Numbered from the stretch's first letter, positions 1 through 9,212 are shown. The stretch: DNA of 46,776 nucleotides from a bacterium (GCA_030824575.1 JAVBXL010000109.1:1-46776), one strand, 5' to 3'. Notes: generated by a model from the sequence alone, not told the origin. Program-made: numbers and translations.

Positions 1-30
1 ATCCTCCAGCTTGTTGGGGCTGGGGGCACC

Positions 31-2652
31 TTAATTATCTGGAGTAAAATCGATGTCTTCATCCCGTAAATCCGCGCCTGCGTGCGAACCGCTCGACATA
101 AATCTCGACTGCAAAGAATTCGTCTTATCTGGATCTCCAGATAAGAGGATCTCGAGCGGAGAAACCTCCAGCGAGAGGTTGGCACGCTCCTCGGGCGACA
201 GTTCGGCAAGGCGCCGCTCGAGAATGGCTTCCGCCGTCGTGACCAGCTGGATTACCGCAACATGGCCCCGCGCGATTTCCTGCTCGATCCCGGGCAGCAA
301 GCTGGGCATCTTCATGGCCACCAAAAGGGCGAGCCAGAAACGCTGCTTTGAACTCTCGAACCGGCTCAGCGCCGATCCCTTGGCGCGCGAATTGAGCGTG
401 GCGCCCGATAGGCGATCGACGATATTGGTTGCCTTGAGCACCGCGTCGAGATGGCGATGCACGATGGCCCAGGAGTCAGCAAATATGTTGTAGATCGCGA
501 TCTGTTCGGGCGTGAGCTTGTGGACCAGTGGCGCATATTCGACACCTGCGAAGCTGAGCGCGCGGGCGGTGTAGAGGCCCATAGCTTTCAGATCCCGCGC
601 TACGATCTCCAGTGCCGCCACGCCACCTTCTTCCATGGAGGACAGGAAGATGTCACGGTCGGCGAACGCGGTTCCCGGTCCCCACAGGCCGAGACGGGAA
701 GCATAGCTCAGATTTTCAGGCTTTGTCGCGCCGGTAGCGGACACATAGAGCACACAGGCACGTGGGAGGGCGTTCTGCAGGCGAACACCGGCAAGTCCCT
801 GCTCTGACCCGCGCGCCGAGCCGAACTCGCTTTCAGTGCCGGCGGCATTGCCCATCTCGTGGGACTCGTCGAACACGAGCAGCCCCTCGAAATCCTCACC
901 GGCCCAGACGATGATCTGCTGCAGACGCGATTGCCGATCATGGCGCGCAGAGCGCAGCGACGCGTAGGTCAGGAACAGTATCCCGCTTGTCATGGTGATC
1001 GGGCTGCCGGGCGGAAAACTGTCGATCGGCTGAATGTCTATCGGGAGGCCGCCCAGCGCGGCGTGGTCTCGTCTCGCATCTTCCAGGAGAGCAGTCCCAC
1101 GACTGATCCAGATTGCCTTGCGATGTCCCTGGTTCCAGCGATCGCGGATGCAGGCTGCGACCTCACGACCCTTGCCCACGCCGGTACCGTCGCCGATGAA
1201 GAAGCCGGTCCGGTAAATGTGCCCCGCAGCAATTTCTTCGAGGCGGTCACCTGCACCGTTGGGCAGGAAACGTCCGGGCAAGTCGCGCGAGAAGGCATCG
1301 CCCGCCAGAATGACGGTTTCGAGTTGGGCATCGGACAGGGCCGCCACCGCGCGCTGTTGAAGCATGGGACGGTGGGTCGGCGCCGGCGGCGGGATCGAGG
1401 CCATGGCGATGGATTCGACCAGATCGTCGGGATGCGGCGTTGCCCCCTCGATCACGATCCGCGCCAGGCGCCAGGGGGAATAGAGGCCGATCGGGGCGCC
1501 CGGCGGGAGCGGCACCTCGAGAATATGGTAATCGAGCGGCTGCGCCATGTCGCCATGCGCGGCGATGCGGGATGGTGGCGCCAGCTGGCGGGAGGCGGTT
1601 CGCGCGAACATGGCGCTCGGTGATGGCCGGGGCGAAGCCAGGGGCCGCGCCATCGCGACAGGCGTCATAGGCGGTGGTGGTTCAGCCGGATCGAAGCGGC
1701 TTGGAATGGTCAGCACGATATCCAGCGCGGCATCGATCGTATCGGCGACATGCCGCTCCGGATCTCCCGTCCACCCCTTGTCGAACACAAGCAGGCGCAC
1801 ATCGATGCCCGTCCCATGCTTGGCATAGGGATTGCCGCCTATGGTGATCTCGACGCGCGGCGGCGTCAGTTCGGACACCATCGTATAGCCCAGCGCCGCC
1901 GTTCCATCGGCTGCGAAACTCGGCGGCATGATCGCGACGCATCGACCACCGGGGGCAAGTCGGGCCAGCGCTGCACGCAGGTGACGGGCCCCCGCGTGGC
2001 GATCGACGCCGCGCCCCGCGCTTCGGCTGAAAGGCGGATTGATGAGAACCAGCGTCGGTCGCGGCATGGCCGACAGAAGGTCATCGATATGCTCACCATC
2101 ATGGCTCGTGACGGGCTGATCGAAGATGCACGCGAGCAGGTCGGCGCGCCTGGGATCGAACTCGTTCAGAAGCAACCGGGCGCCGATCCGCTTTGCGTGA
2201 ACGGCGAGCATCCCGGTCCCGGCGGACGGTTCGAGCACGAGGTCTTCGGGCCGTGCCTGGGCGGCGAGGCCCGCCAACCAGGCAAGCGTTACCGGCGTGC
2301 TGAACTGCTGGAGATCGACCTGGCGTTCGGAGCGGTAGGTCTGGGTCGGTAGGCTGCGTTCGAACGTGCGCAGCCTGGCGCAAATGTCCGGCGCCGAGCC
2401 GCTCTGGAGCAGCGCGCATTCGGCGTCAGCCAGCAGCATGACCTGCGCAGCTTCCAGGGCGTCATAGGCGTCCCGCATCGACCAGGCGCCATCGGCATCA
2501 TCGGCGCCAAACGCTTCGATCATAAACTTTTTGATTGCCTGTCGGGTGACGGAACCGGCAGGCCGCAAACGCTGGGCGATTGATTTCGCGACGTCGTGCA
2601 ACCGGAACGGCATATCAGCTGGCGGCGAGGGGGCGAACTGGAAGAGATTCAT
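31..2652 (-). CDS. Strawberry-notch-like methyltransferase/helicase, C-terminally short
   Basis: Predicted two-domain DNA-acting protein of 873 aa. An N-terminal class I methyltransferase fold carries EPSAGTG (about residues 141-147, SAM site) and NPPF (about 205-208, the signature of N6-adenine methyltransferases). The SF2 helicase part has GDGTGVGKG (about 487-495, Walker A) and DESH (about 595-598, motif II). Such proteins are common on alphaproteobacterial plasmids, usually at around 1400 aa from memory, so this one lacks the C-terminal helicase domain. The TAA stop at 31-33 is followed in frame by GAPSPNKLED up to the window edge, which resembles the PNxLDDL start of the strawberry-notch C-terminal domain, so the stop may be a nonsense mutation or a sequence error. 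The ATG at 2652 is preferred because GAGGTG precedes it; an upstream start at 2733 is possible. Family assignment is firm; activity of the short form is uncertain. Confidence 0.75.
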   Translation of the reverse strand: MNLFQFAPSPPADMPFRLHDVAKSIAQRLRPAGSVTRQAIKKFMIEAFGADDADGAWSMRDAYDALEAAQVMLLADAECALLQSGSAPDICARLRTFERSLPTQTYRSERQVDLQQFSTPVTLAWLAGLAAQARPEDLVLEPSAGTGMLAVHAKRIGARLLLNEFDPRRADLLACIFDQPVTSHDGEHIDDLLSAMPRPTLVLINPPFSRSAGRGVDRHAGARHLRAALARLAPGGRCVAIMPPSFAADGTAALGYTMVSELTPPRVEITIGGNPYAKHGTGIDVRLLVFDKGWTGDPERHVADTIDAALDIVLTIPSRFDPAEPPPPMTPVAMARPLASPRPSPSAMFARTASRQLAPPSRIAAHGDMAQPLDYHILEVPLPPGAPIGLYSPWRLARIVIEGATPHPDDLVESIAMASIPPPAPTHRPMLQQRAVAALSDAQLETVILAGDAFSRDLPGRFLPNGAGDRLEEIAAGHIYRTGFFIGDGTGVGKGREVAACIRDRWNQGHRKAIWISRGTALLEDARRDHAALGGLPIDIQPIDSFPPGSPITMTSGILFLTYASLRSARHDRQSRLQQIIVWAGEDFEGLLVFDESHEMGNAAGTESEFGSARGSEQGLAGVRLQNALPRACVLYVSATGATKPENLSYASRLGLWGPGTAFADRDIFLSSMEEGGVAALEIVARDLKAMGLYTARALSFAGVEYAPLVHKLTPEQIAIYNIFADSWAIVHRHLDAVLKATNIVDRLSGATLNSRAKGSALSRFESSKQRFWLALLVAMKMPSLLPGIEQEIARGHVAVIQLVTTAEAILERRLAELSPEERANLSLEVSPLEILLSGDPDKTNSLQSRFMSSGSHAGADLRDEDIDFTPDN

Positions 2653-2782
2653 GGGCACCTCGATGAACAATGAAAAACGCGTACGTCCCCTTCCCCTCTC
2701 CCCATCCAGCATGGCGTGGGCATCCCGGAACAACGCGTTCGCCAGCCGGTGACGGCGTCGCGCCGCGGCGCTAGAAGGAGCT

Positions 2783-3448
2783 ATGGCGTCCTCGCTCGAC
2801 TATCTCGATGAACTCGACCGTCTGCTGCTCGACCAGGGCGAGGATTGCATGCTGTTGACCCAATTGGATGGTTTCCTGACCGGAATCATCGTCAGTCCCG
2901 ACCTGATCACACCCGGCCAATGGCTAAAGCGTGTCTGGGCCGGCGACGACGGCGAGGGCATTCCCCGGTTCGACGACGTCGGCGGGTTGCAGCATTTCAT
3001 CGATCTGGTGATGCACCACTATCACGCGATCCTGACGTCGCTGGCTCGACCGGGCGACTATGAACCGGTGTTGGAAATCGACACGCGATCCGACGAGACC
3101 CTGTGGGAAATGTGGGTCGAGGGTTTCGGACAGGCGATGGATATCCATCCGGCTGGCTGGCGGCGCATATTGGCGGATGACGATCCAGGATGCCGGGCGG
3201 CGATCGAGGGCCTCCGGATGCTGCGTGCTTTTGCCAACGGCTCGACGCAACTCACGCGCGTACAAGAGGATCGCTGGGACGCGGAAGCACCCGACCTTAT
3301 CCCTGTCTGGGTGGACATACTGCACCAATGGCGGCTGGAGAATGAGCCGAACCGGTCTTCAACGATCGGGCGTCAGAAGATTGGCCGTAATGACCCCTGT
3401 CCTTGCGGATCTGGACGCAAATACAAGAAATGCTGCGGCCTGAACTGA
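2783..3448 (+). CDS. YecA/UPF0149-family protein with SEC-C metal-binding tail
   Basis: 221-aa soluble protein. The N-terminal two thirds match the UPF0149 (YecA/YgfB) pattern, with [12 protein letters not shown] near residues 32-43 followed by a [10 protein letters not shown] segment. The last 20 residues form a SEC-C zinc-binding motif, [16 protein letters not shown]. The same motif ends SecA and many small adaptor proteins, and its role here is unknown. The start is the ATG at 2783 with AAGGAG just upstream. It is divergent from the strawberry-notch gene across about 130 bp and convergent with parB. Proteins of this type are frequent passengers on sphingomonad plasmids; that last statement is general knowledge, not something visible here. 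Confidence 0.75.
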   Translation: MASSLDYLDELDRLLLDQGEDCMLLTQLDGFLTGIIVSPDLITPGQWLKRVWAGDDGEGIPRFDDVGGLQHFIDLVMHHYHAILTSLARPGDYEPVLEIDTRSDETLWEMWVEGFGQAMDIHPAGWRRILADDDPGCRAAIEGLRMLRAFANGSTQLTRVQEDRWDAEAPDLIPVWVDILHQWRLENEPNRSSTIGRQKIGRNDPCPCGSGRKYKKCCGLN

Positions 3449-3500
3449 AACGGAGCGCTGTGATCGGGGCCGAAACGACAGGCTCCGGCCCTGCGGGCGG

Positions 3501-5522
3501 TCAGGCCGCCTTAGCGAATCCGTCTTCGCCGTCGCCTCCGGAGTCGGCGGGCGTATAGGTCTGCTCCTGGGCTCCAGTCACATCCGGCAAGTCCTGATCG
3601 ACATCGCGCGGCGCAGCATCGAAACGCATCGCATCAGGAAGCCATGAAAGCGCGCGTTGCTGAACTTCCGGTTCCATGATGACGTGTCCGCCGAAGAGCC
3701 GTTCGGCGGATGCGGCGAGATCATGCTTCTTCGATCCGGAATAGCGCAGGCGCAGTTCATCGCCGCCGATCTCCTCGAATAACGCGAGAATACCCGGCTT
3801 GGTCAGCTTGTCGAAGAAGGTGAGCGCAGTCGGGCGCCACCAGGCGGCGACATCAATGCCGAGCTTGTGACCCAGATGATCGATAAAGCTCGCGCCCTCG
3901 CCGCCATCCGGAACAGCGCAAAGCGTGCGGGCGATCACACAGCCGAGCCAGACTCCCCGCGCGTCGTCCGGGAGCGCGCAGAAAGCATCATACCGCTCCT
4001 CGATGGTGTTACGGCCAACCCAGCTGCGATCGAGCGATTCATCCAGCCTGACCCATTCGGCTGTGGCAGCCGTCTCCGGCTTGAAGTCGACGATGAGCGG
4101 CGAGGGGATTAAGGCGTGCAGGTCACTCGGCATGCCGGAACTCGGCATCCGGCACTGCTCATCCGCCATGATGAAAGTGCCGAGATCGAGCGCGAAACCC
4201 GGATCGCTCGCGACATGGAGCGCGAGCAACTGGGTCTTCATCATCGCCATCATATCGTAAAGCCGCTGGCTGATCATCGGTCGCGTATCATCAGTGACCG
4301 CCCCCTCCTGCACCTGCGCTTGTGTGTCACCCTCGCCGCCGTCCGCCATACCCTCGCCCACCGTTTCATCGGCAGGGGCGACGTAAAGCTGGTGATGGAT
4401 TTGCGGGCGGCCATCGGGTGCGAGCACGACATAGGCAAGTGCGGACGCTTTCTGCTCAGCGTCGTACCGTGGGGCGCGGTCGACGATAGTCGTCAGTTCG
4501 GCGCGCAGTCGCTGCTCGTCCTCGCCATCGGGTTCTTTGCCCTCCTGGTCCGGATCGCCTTCGATTTCGGCGATCTGCGCTTCGATCTCCAGCTTGCGGG
4601 CCTCCTGCTCGAGCGTCAGCGGCTCCTGCGCGCCGGTCAGAGGTTGCAGGGCATAAGTCTCCATATACGGAATGCGGGGACCAGCGACGACGCGTACCTC
4701 GCCCAGCCCTTCACGTGTCCGGATGGCCTCGGCTTCGGCGAGCAGTTTCCTGTCCGCCAGTTCATCGAGGATATGCGTGTCGACCCAGCGTTCGTCGGCC
4801 GCGGTAGAGAAGAGGTCGGCGTCCTCGACGCGGCCGCCCGCGGCGATATAGGCACCGCGCCCAATCAGCAGCGCCTTGGGCTCGTCCGCGCGATAGCTGT
4901 AATTTTTGAGCAGCCGCCGGATCTCGTTGACGTTATCGCGCGACCAGGTCCCTCGCACGGCCTCCCAGACCGCTGTCTGGCGAGCTGTATCGGCGGTCGT
5001 CGCATAGGCCTTAGCAATATCGAGCGTGATCTCTTCGGCTTCGAGCGCGGCGAAGATGGGACCTGCGAGATTGGCGAGGCGGAGCCGCCCCAGCACGAAC
5101 CGCTCCTCGATACCGAAGCGCCTGGCGATATCTGCAGGGGTGCGCCCCTCGACTTCGATCAGGTCGCGGAAGGCCAAGCAATCTTCAGCAGGGGACATGG
5201 CCAGGCGATCGAAATTTTCAACCAGGCTGATCTCGCGCCCATCCCTGGCGTTGGACAGGATGAGAACCGGGACTTGATGATCGGCTGGCAGCGTTCCCTT
5301 CTCGATCAGCCGATGAATGGCGTCGAGCCGGCGGCCGCCGGCGGTAACCCGATAATGCCCCTTTTTGCGCGCCACGGGGATGGCGACCAGGTTCTGTACA
5401 AGGCCGTGGCTGGCGATGCTGGTTTCCAGTTCGGCATCGGCGCGCGCATCGGTCCGCTTGCGGACATTGACCGGCGACTTGGCGAGATTGGCGGCGGGCA
5501 CAAGGATGGGTGTTGTGGTCAT
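3501..5522 (-). CDS. ParB/RepB/Spo0J-family protein (large plasmid type)
   Basis: 673-aa protein predicted to bind DNA sites for plasmid partition or regulation. Residues about 5-110 form the ParB N-terminal CTPase fold, with the box VTAGGRRLDAIHRL and the ENFDRLAMSPAEDCLAF stretch that corresponds to the ParB ENxxRxxLSPxEEA signature. A KorB-like helix-turn-helix follows (GRTPADIARRFGIEERFVLGRL, about 126-147). It is more than twice the length of chromosomal ParB. The acidic middle (about 300-340) and the C-terminal region match no domain I recognise. No parA lies beside it, so it may be a plasmid-specific ParB-like regulator rather than half of a ParAB pair. The start is the ATG at 5522. 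It is divergent from the HU gene. Confidence 0.85.
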   Translation of the reverse strand: MTTTPILVPAANLAKSPVNVRKRTDARADAELETSIASHGLVQNLVAIPVARKKGHYRVTAGGRRLDAIHRLIEKGTLPADHQVPVLILSNARDGREISLVENFDRLAMSPAEDCLAFRDLIEVEGRTPADIARRFGIEERFVLGRLRLANLAGPIFAALEAEEITLDIAKAYATTADTARQTAVWEAVRGTWSRDNVNEIRRLLKNYSYRADEPKALLIGRGAYIAAGGRVEDADLFSTAADERWVDTHILDELADRKLLAEAEAIRTREGLGEVRVVAGPRIPYMETYALQPLTGAQEPLTLEQEARKLEIEAQIAEIEGDPDQEGKEPDGEDEQRLRAELTTIVDRAPRYDAEQKASALAYVVLAPDGRPQIHHQLYVAPADETVGEGMADGGEGDTQAQVQEGAVTDDTRPMISQRLYDMMAMMKTQLLALHVASDPGFALDLGTFIMADEQCRMPSSGMPSDLHALIPSPLIVDFKPETAATAEWVRLDESLDRSWVGRNTIEERYDAFCALPDDARGVWLGCVIARTLCAVPDGGEGASFIDHLGHKLGIDVAAWWRPTALTFFDKLTKPGILALFEEIGGDELRLRYSGSKKHDLAASAERLFGGHVIMEPEVQQRALSWLPDAMRFDAAPRDVDQDLPDVTGAQEQTYTPADSGGDGEDGFAKAA

Positions 5523-5666
5523 TCGTCAAAGCTCCACAGAAGCGGCCCGGGCATCGAACCGCGCACCTTACTCATCCCCCTTTCCCTTTCGTTTCCGTTT
5601 TGGCTCGTGACGACAGGCAGGCGCAAAGCTATGAACCGTAGCTTCGTAATTTTAAGGAGGAAGTTT

Positions 5667-5942
5667 ATGAACAATTCCGAACTCGCCGAGGCACTTACGG
5701 CTGCGCACGAATTGACGAAGGCCGATGCGCGCAAGCTCGTCGATGCGGTATTTGGGGCCATCGCCGACGCAGCAGCCAAAGGGGAGGAAATCTCGCTGAA
5801 CGGCTTTGGCAAGTTCAAGGTCAAGGACACGCCGGCGCGCGACGGACGCAATCCGGCGACCGGGGAAACCATCACCATCAAGGCGTCGAAGAAGCTGACA
5901 TTCACGCCCGCCAAGGCGGTGAAGGATCGCCTGAACGGCTAA
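5667..5942 (+). CDS. HU/IHF-family DNA-binding protein
   Basis: 91-aa histone-like protein that should bend and compact DNA as a dimer. It shows the family features in order: an N-terminal helical dimerisation part (MNNSELAEAL to about residue 38), the turn GEEISLNGFGKFKV, the beta-arm with the conserved RNPATGETI segment (about 61-69), and the closing helix PAKAVKDRLNG. Length is typical. The ATG at 5667 is preferred over a possible upstream start because AAGGAGGAAG sits just before it. It is divergent from parB across 144 bp and convergent with the Toprim gene. Plasmid-borne HU proteins are common and may help partition or transfer complexes; that role is inference. Confidence 0.95.
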   Translation: MNNSELAEALTAAHELTKADARKLVDAVFGAIADAAAKGEEISLNGFGKFKVKDTPARDGRNPATGETITIKASKKLTFTPAKAVKDRLNG

Positions 5943-5995
5943 ACGAAGCGCTGCCAATGCTGTCGCCGGCAGGGCAGCACCCTCTTGCATGGATA

Positions 5996-6907
5996 TCAGG
6001 CAACGCGTTCCCGTGCTTCCAGCACATCTGCCCAGTCATTACAGGGTGCCGGCGGCCAAGGGCTGACGATCTCAAGGCCTGGTCGATTATAGGCGAGATG
6101 GGCGCGGCGATTGGCTTTCCATCCGGCCGCATCCCGGTCGAACAGCAGAACGAGGCGTTTCAGCCCGCTGGGCAGCAGGACATGCGCGGCGCGTTCGGCG
6201 CCGAGTGTCGCCCAGACGGGAATGCGGTGAAGGCGCATCGCGGCGAGCGCCGTTTCGACCCCTTCAGCGAGGCCAAGAACTGTGGTCGCGGCGGCAAGTT
6301 GCACTGCCCCGCGACCCGGCCGTCCAAGCATCAACCGCGGATCCGACAGATCATCCGCCTTTAAGCCGGTCGTCGGATCGAGGAAGGTTCGGTGGACAGC
6401 GACGATCCGACGCCTTTCGCGGATCGCTGCAATCATCGCCGGACGGAATACGACTGCATGGCCACGTCCCAGCGGCGTACGCGCATTGTAGCGCAGATCG
6501 TGCCAGGGCGGTGAGAGGAAACGGCTGGCGAGATAAGCTTGCACGGGAGTGCCCATAATAGATTTGGATGCCTCCCAAACCCGCAGGCTAGGCCCGGGCC
6601 TGGGCCAGTCGATGTACAATTTGCATGGCGAAGCCGAGATCGGCCGCTCGGGAAGCGCAAGGTGCAGGCGCCGGATCGCCCGCAGGACGTCTATGGTGTC
6701 GCAACCCGCAAAGCATTTGAACAGCAATGTCTCGCGGCCCACACGGATCGACAGGCTGGGATTATGGTCATCATGAGCCGGACACAGACACAGGCCGCGG
6801 TCATTTCGCCATGTTCCTCCCAGCTGGCGGCACAGGTTTGCGCCCTGGAACTCGAGTTGGAGACCTTCCATCGTCGCACGCTCAGCCGCTGAGCCCTTTT
6901 TTTTCAT
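5996..6907 (-). CDS. CHC2 zinc-finger/Toprim protein (plasmid primase-like)
   Basis: 303-aa protein with the front-end architecture of DnaG-type primases. A CHC2-like zinc finger lies near residues 40-75 (CPAHDDHNPSLSI, then KCFAGCD). A Toprim domain lies in the C-terminal half, with the catalytic Glu in LAEGVETALAA and an Asp pair in LFDRDAAG. It lacks the DnaB-binding C-terminus of DnaG, so it may act as a plasmid primase or a nucleic-acid processing enzyme. The start at 6907 overlaps the stop of the upstream regulator gene (ATGA), so the two are translationally coupled. An internal ATG about 12 codons later is an alternative start. Domains are clear; biochemical function is inferred. Confidence 0.8.
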   Translation of the reverse strand: MKKKGSAAERATMEGLQLEFQGANLCRQLGGTWRNDRGLCLCPAHDDHNPSLSIRVGRETLLFKCFAGCDTIDVLRAIRRLHLALPERPISASPCKLYIDWPRPGPSLRVWEASKSIMGTPVQAYLASRFLSPPWHDLRYNARTPLGRGHAVVFRPAMIAAIRERRRIVAVHRTFLDPTTGLKADDLSDPRLMLGRPGRGAVQLAAATTVLGLAEGVETALAAMRLHRIPVWATLGAERAAHVLLPSGLKRLVLLFDRDAAGWKANRRAHLAYNRPGLEIVSPWPPAPCNDWADVLEARERVA

Positions 6908-7389
6908 GTCTCATCGAGAGCCAGCGACAGTGCCAGAAGCGCCGCCGCCAACTCGCGCTGGACCTCAGCAACGTCGAGATCGAGTCTGGCGGCTATTGCC
7001 GCATAGGTGAGGCCCTCGACGCAATGGGCGAGATAGATGACGCGTCTTTGTTGCGGCAGCTCCGCAAGGGCGGTGCGCAACTTCGCCTCTTGCTTCGCAT
7101 CGCTGGAGTCCAAGGCGTGCTGCTCGACCCAAATCCATCCCCTGACCCACACGCCATGAGGGGTCTCCTCGACACGGGTTTCGTCGGCGTCGATGCGCAG
7201 CACGGGCGCACCTTCCAGCCTGGCCCTGGCGACTGCAATTGCTGGATGGCGGGCATCGCCCAGTCGATCGGCAACGGCCGTAAGACGACGAAGAAGCGGC
7301 GCGGCTTTGCCGCGAGACCAGGACCAAGTCCCGCCGAACAGATGGGCTTTGAGATCTTGAAGTAGCGAAACTATCTTGGAATTGTGCAT
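6904..7389 (-). CDS. Sigma-70 region 4-like HTH protein
   Basis: 161-aa protein whose last about 60 residues look like sigma region 4: LPQQRRVIYLAHCVEGLTYAAIAARL, followed by a recognition-helix-like LDVAEVQRELAAALLAL. No region 2 is seen, so it should not be a complete sigma factor; a DNA-binding regulator is likelier. The N-terminal about 90 residues (leucine- and arginine-rich, then a beta-rich WVRGWIWVEQ segment) are not recognised. It overlaps the Toprim gene by 4 bp, so the two form an operon. The start at 7389 gives MHNSKIVSLL; no better alternative was seen. Confidence 0.65.
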   Translation of the reverse strand: MHNSKIVSLLQDLKAHLFGGTWSWSRGKAAPLLRRLTAVADRLGDARHPAIAVARARLEGAPVLRIDADETRVEETPHGVWVRGWIWVEQHALDSSDAKQEAKLRTALAELPQQRRVIYLAHCVEGLTYAAIAARLDLDVAEVQRELAAALLALSLALDET

Positions 7390-7760
7390 GGTGGTTCATT
7401 CCTGCCGGATACTACCTGCCCCGTCCCACCCCCTCCTTTCCCAAGCCATGTGGTCCGGGCGTCGTGCTCTTCGTCGTCGTCGCATCTTAAAGGGATTCTC
7501 GAGCGCCCGCGTTCGTCACCCCTTTGCGGCTCGGGCGATGGAACCGATATCCATCCATTGGACGCCGCGAGGACCGTCGGAGCCATTGCTCGATTGGTTT
7601 GCGAAATATCCTGTCAAACGGGACGCAGCGCAGCTATGTTTTAGAAAGGTTTTTACTTGAAACAGAATGGAGGCGCTCGGAGGCTGCCAGCAGATTGGTT
7701 GAAGAAGAGGGAGAGGACGCAGCTTGCGATCGCCGTAAATCGGCGAAGGGGGAACCGCCC
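7390..7760. other. Intergenic region without a recognised gene
   Basis: About 370 bp between the divergent sigma-like gene and the LuxR-type gene. Open frames on the plus strand have no convincing start or domain. It presumably holds two divergent promoters, but none matches a consensus well. The LuxR-type frame is open back to a TTG at 7524, so part of this stretch may belong to that protein. Confidence 0.4.
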
Positions 7761-8312
7761 TTGAACGAGGACGACTATTCAGAGATATTCGAGCGGCTGA
7801 GCCCTCGAAAGGGCGATTGCCTGCGAGAGGCCGCTAAAGGCAGCTCCTCAAAAGAGATCGGGCGTGCTTTGGGTATCTCGCCCAATACGGTCAACAATCA
7901 CATCCTGGAAATCCGCAGGCAGCTCGGCAATGTGTCGAAGTGGAAAGCCGCACAACTCTTCGTGGAATGGGAAGCCCGCAAGGGGGGGCAAAATATACCC
8001 CCCCAATCAATGGTTATTCCCGATGACCCGAATCCCATGCCAACTGGTCCCACCGAAACCCAGGCGGACGACCAGGCGACGCAAGGAGAAGCGGAGGATT
8101 TTTTCGCGAATGAACAAAAGCCATATGCCGTTCGCGACCGAAGCTTTTCCTTGCTCGATATTGTGCCGTGCCGCGTAGCCGGGAGGCAACGTAATGAGCT
8201 GAGTGGACCTTACATACTGATCGTTTTCGCGATCCTCACCACCTTGATGCTCTTTGCCGTAGGCGCCGGGTTTTCCTTGCTGTTGGCGCTCAACGGCCTC
8301 ATGAAAGAATAG
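7761..8312 (+). CDS. LuxR-type HTH regulator with C-terminal membrane anchor
   Basis: About 183 aa from a TTG start. The N-terminus is a GerE/LuxR-type helix-turn-helix (FERLSPRKGDCLREAAKG, SSKEIGRALGISPNTVNNHI). A long polar, Pro/Gln/Asp-rich linker follows, then a single hydrophobic helix near the C-terminus (YILIVFAILTTLMLFAVGAG), suggesting a membrane-tethered regulator. No ATG or GTG lies in frame upstream. TTG at 7761 has AAGGGGG eight bases before it; TTG at 7695 (after GGAGG) and TTG at 7524 are alternatives, so the start is uncertain. The signal it senses cannot be read from the sequence. Confidence 0.7.
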   Translation: MNEDDYSEIFERLSPRKGDCLREAAKGSSSKEIGRALGISPNTVNNHILEIRRQLGNVSKWKAAQLFVEWEARKGGQNIPPQSMVIPDDPNPMPTGPTETQADDQATQGEAEDFFANEQKPYAVRDRSFSLLDIVPCRVAGRQRNELSGPYILIVFAILTTLMLFAVGAGFSLLLALNGLMKE

Positions 8313-8373
8313 AGCAGCAATCCAGAAAATCCATCAACTTGACCTGCTCCGAGCGGAGCGGGAAGGAGAAACC

Positions 8374-8718
8374 ATGCGCGCTCAACGCCAATCCATCGCC
8401 AAACATGTAGCCGAACGGCTGTTCGCCGCCGAAGAGGCCATCGATATCGCAGCTGCCCGTATTGCCGAACTAAACGCGGCGCTACCACTCGCACGGCTGG
8501 ATGCTCGCCTCTCGGCCATGATCGGCCAGAATGCTATTCAAAGCTCAGCTTCGGCGATGTTGCTCGTTGCCGAGACGCGCGAAAAGATCGTCACGACCCA
8601 TGCCAATCTCAAGCAGGCGAGTGATGCGATCGGGTTACCGGAGACCAGCTATGGCGACCTACTCAAGGTGGCATCGGCGGAACACCGGCCTGAGGGACAA
8701 CATCTTCGTGCGGTGTGA
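8374..8718 (+). CDS. Hypothetical helical protein, 114 aa
   Basis: Not recognised. The sequence is rich in Ala, Glu and Leu and predicts mostly helix, for example HVAERLFAAEEAIDIAAARIAEL, without a signal peptide or membrane segment. A strong ribosome-binding site (AAGGAGAAACC) precedes the ATG at 8374. It ends in a 4-bp overlap with a possible GTG start of the next gene. The position between a membrane-anchored LuxR-type protein and a small membrane protein suggests a shared operon. Function unknown. Confidence 0.6.
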   Translation: MRAQRQSIAKHVAERLFAAEEAIDIAAARIAELNAALPLARLDARLSAMIGQNAIQSSASAMLLVAETREKIVTTHANLKQASDAIGLPETSYGDLLKVASAEHRPEGQHLRAV

Positions 8719-9212
8719 GGTATGTGCCGAGGGAAATTGACGAACCGTTACATTTATTGTTCCCTCAGCCCATGACGAGACAAGTCCTGTTCCTGGCATT
8801 TCTGCTGTTGAGCAGCGCCTTTGCCTTTCGAAGGGGTGACCAACCAGAAAAGATCGGTGCGGTCACCCTTTTACTAGGCGCAAGCCTGACGGTTCTTGTC
8901 GCTTCCCCGCTCGGTACCCGCTTTCAGAATGTCGAAGCCGGCATTCTCGTGATCGACATATCGATACTGGGCATTTTCCTATGGCTTTCAATTCAAAGCA
9001 CCCGTTTTTGGCCGATCTGGATCGCAGCGATACTGGGCGCGGAAGTTGTCGTCCATGTTGCGCTCGCGATTGCGCCCGAAGTTGTTCCCCGAGCCTATAT
9101 GCACGGTCTGGCGGTATGGGGCTGGTTTGCTCAACTGGCACTCGTGATCGCGACATGGCGGCACCGGAGGCGACTGAAGCGCCTGGGTGCCGACGCGCCC
9201 TGGAAGAGCTGA
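8715..9212 (+). CDS. Small multi-spanning membrane protein
   Basis: Up to 165 aa with about four hydrophobic segments: VLFLAFLLLSSAFAF, IGAVTLLLGASLTVLVAS, ILVIDISILGIFLWLSI and IWIAAILGAEVVVHVALAI. It has a basic C-terminal tail (WRHRRRLKRLG). No family recognised. The GTG at 8715 overlaps the previous stop (GTGA); the ATG at 8772 would give a more usual N-terminus directly at the first membrane helix (MTRQVLFLAF), with no clear Shine-Dalgarno for either. Its 3' end overlaps the radC-like gene by 58 bp, which suggests coupled expression. Confidence 0.6.
   Translation: MRYVPREIDEPLHLLFPQPMTRQVLFLAFLLLSSAFAFRRGDQPEKIGAVTLLLGASLTVLVASPLGTRFQNVEAGILVIDISILGIFLWLSIQSTRFWPIWIAAILGAEVVVHVALAIAPEVVPRAYMHGLAVWGWFAQLALVIATWRHRRRLKRLGADAPWKS

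Noticed and set aside
3449..3500. GGGCCG/CGGCCC stem between the YecA and parB gene ends
   Set aside because: A short stem with a 13-nt loop and no T-run; too weak to call a terminator.
4116..5942. 608-codon open frame on the plus strand across parB
   Set aside because: Opposite-strand shadow of the ParB-like gene in GC-rich DNA; no domain. Only its last part is real and is the HU protein from 5667.
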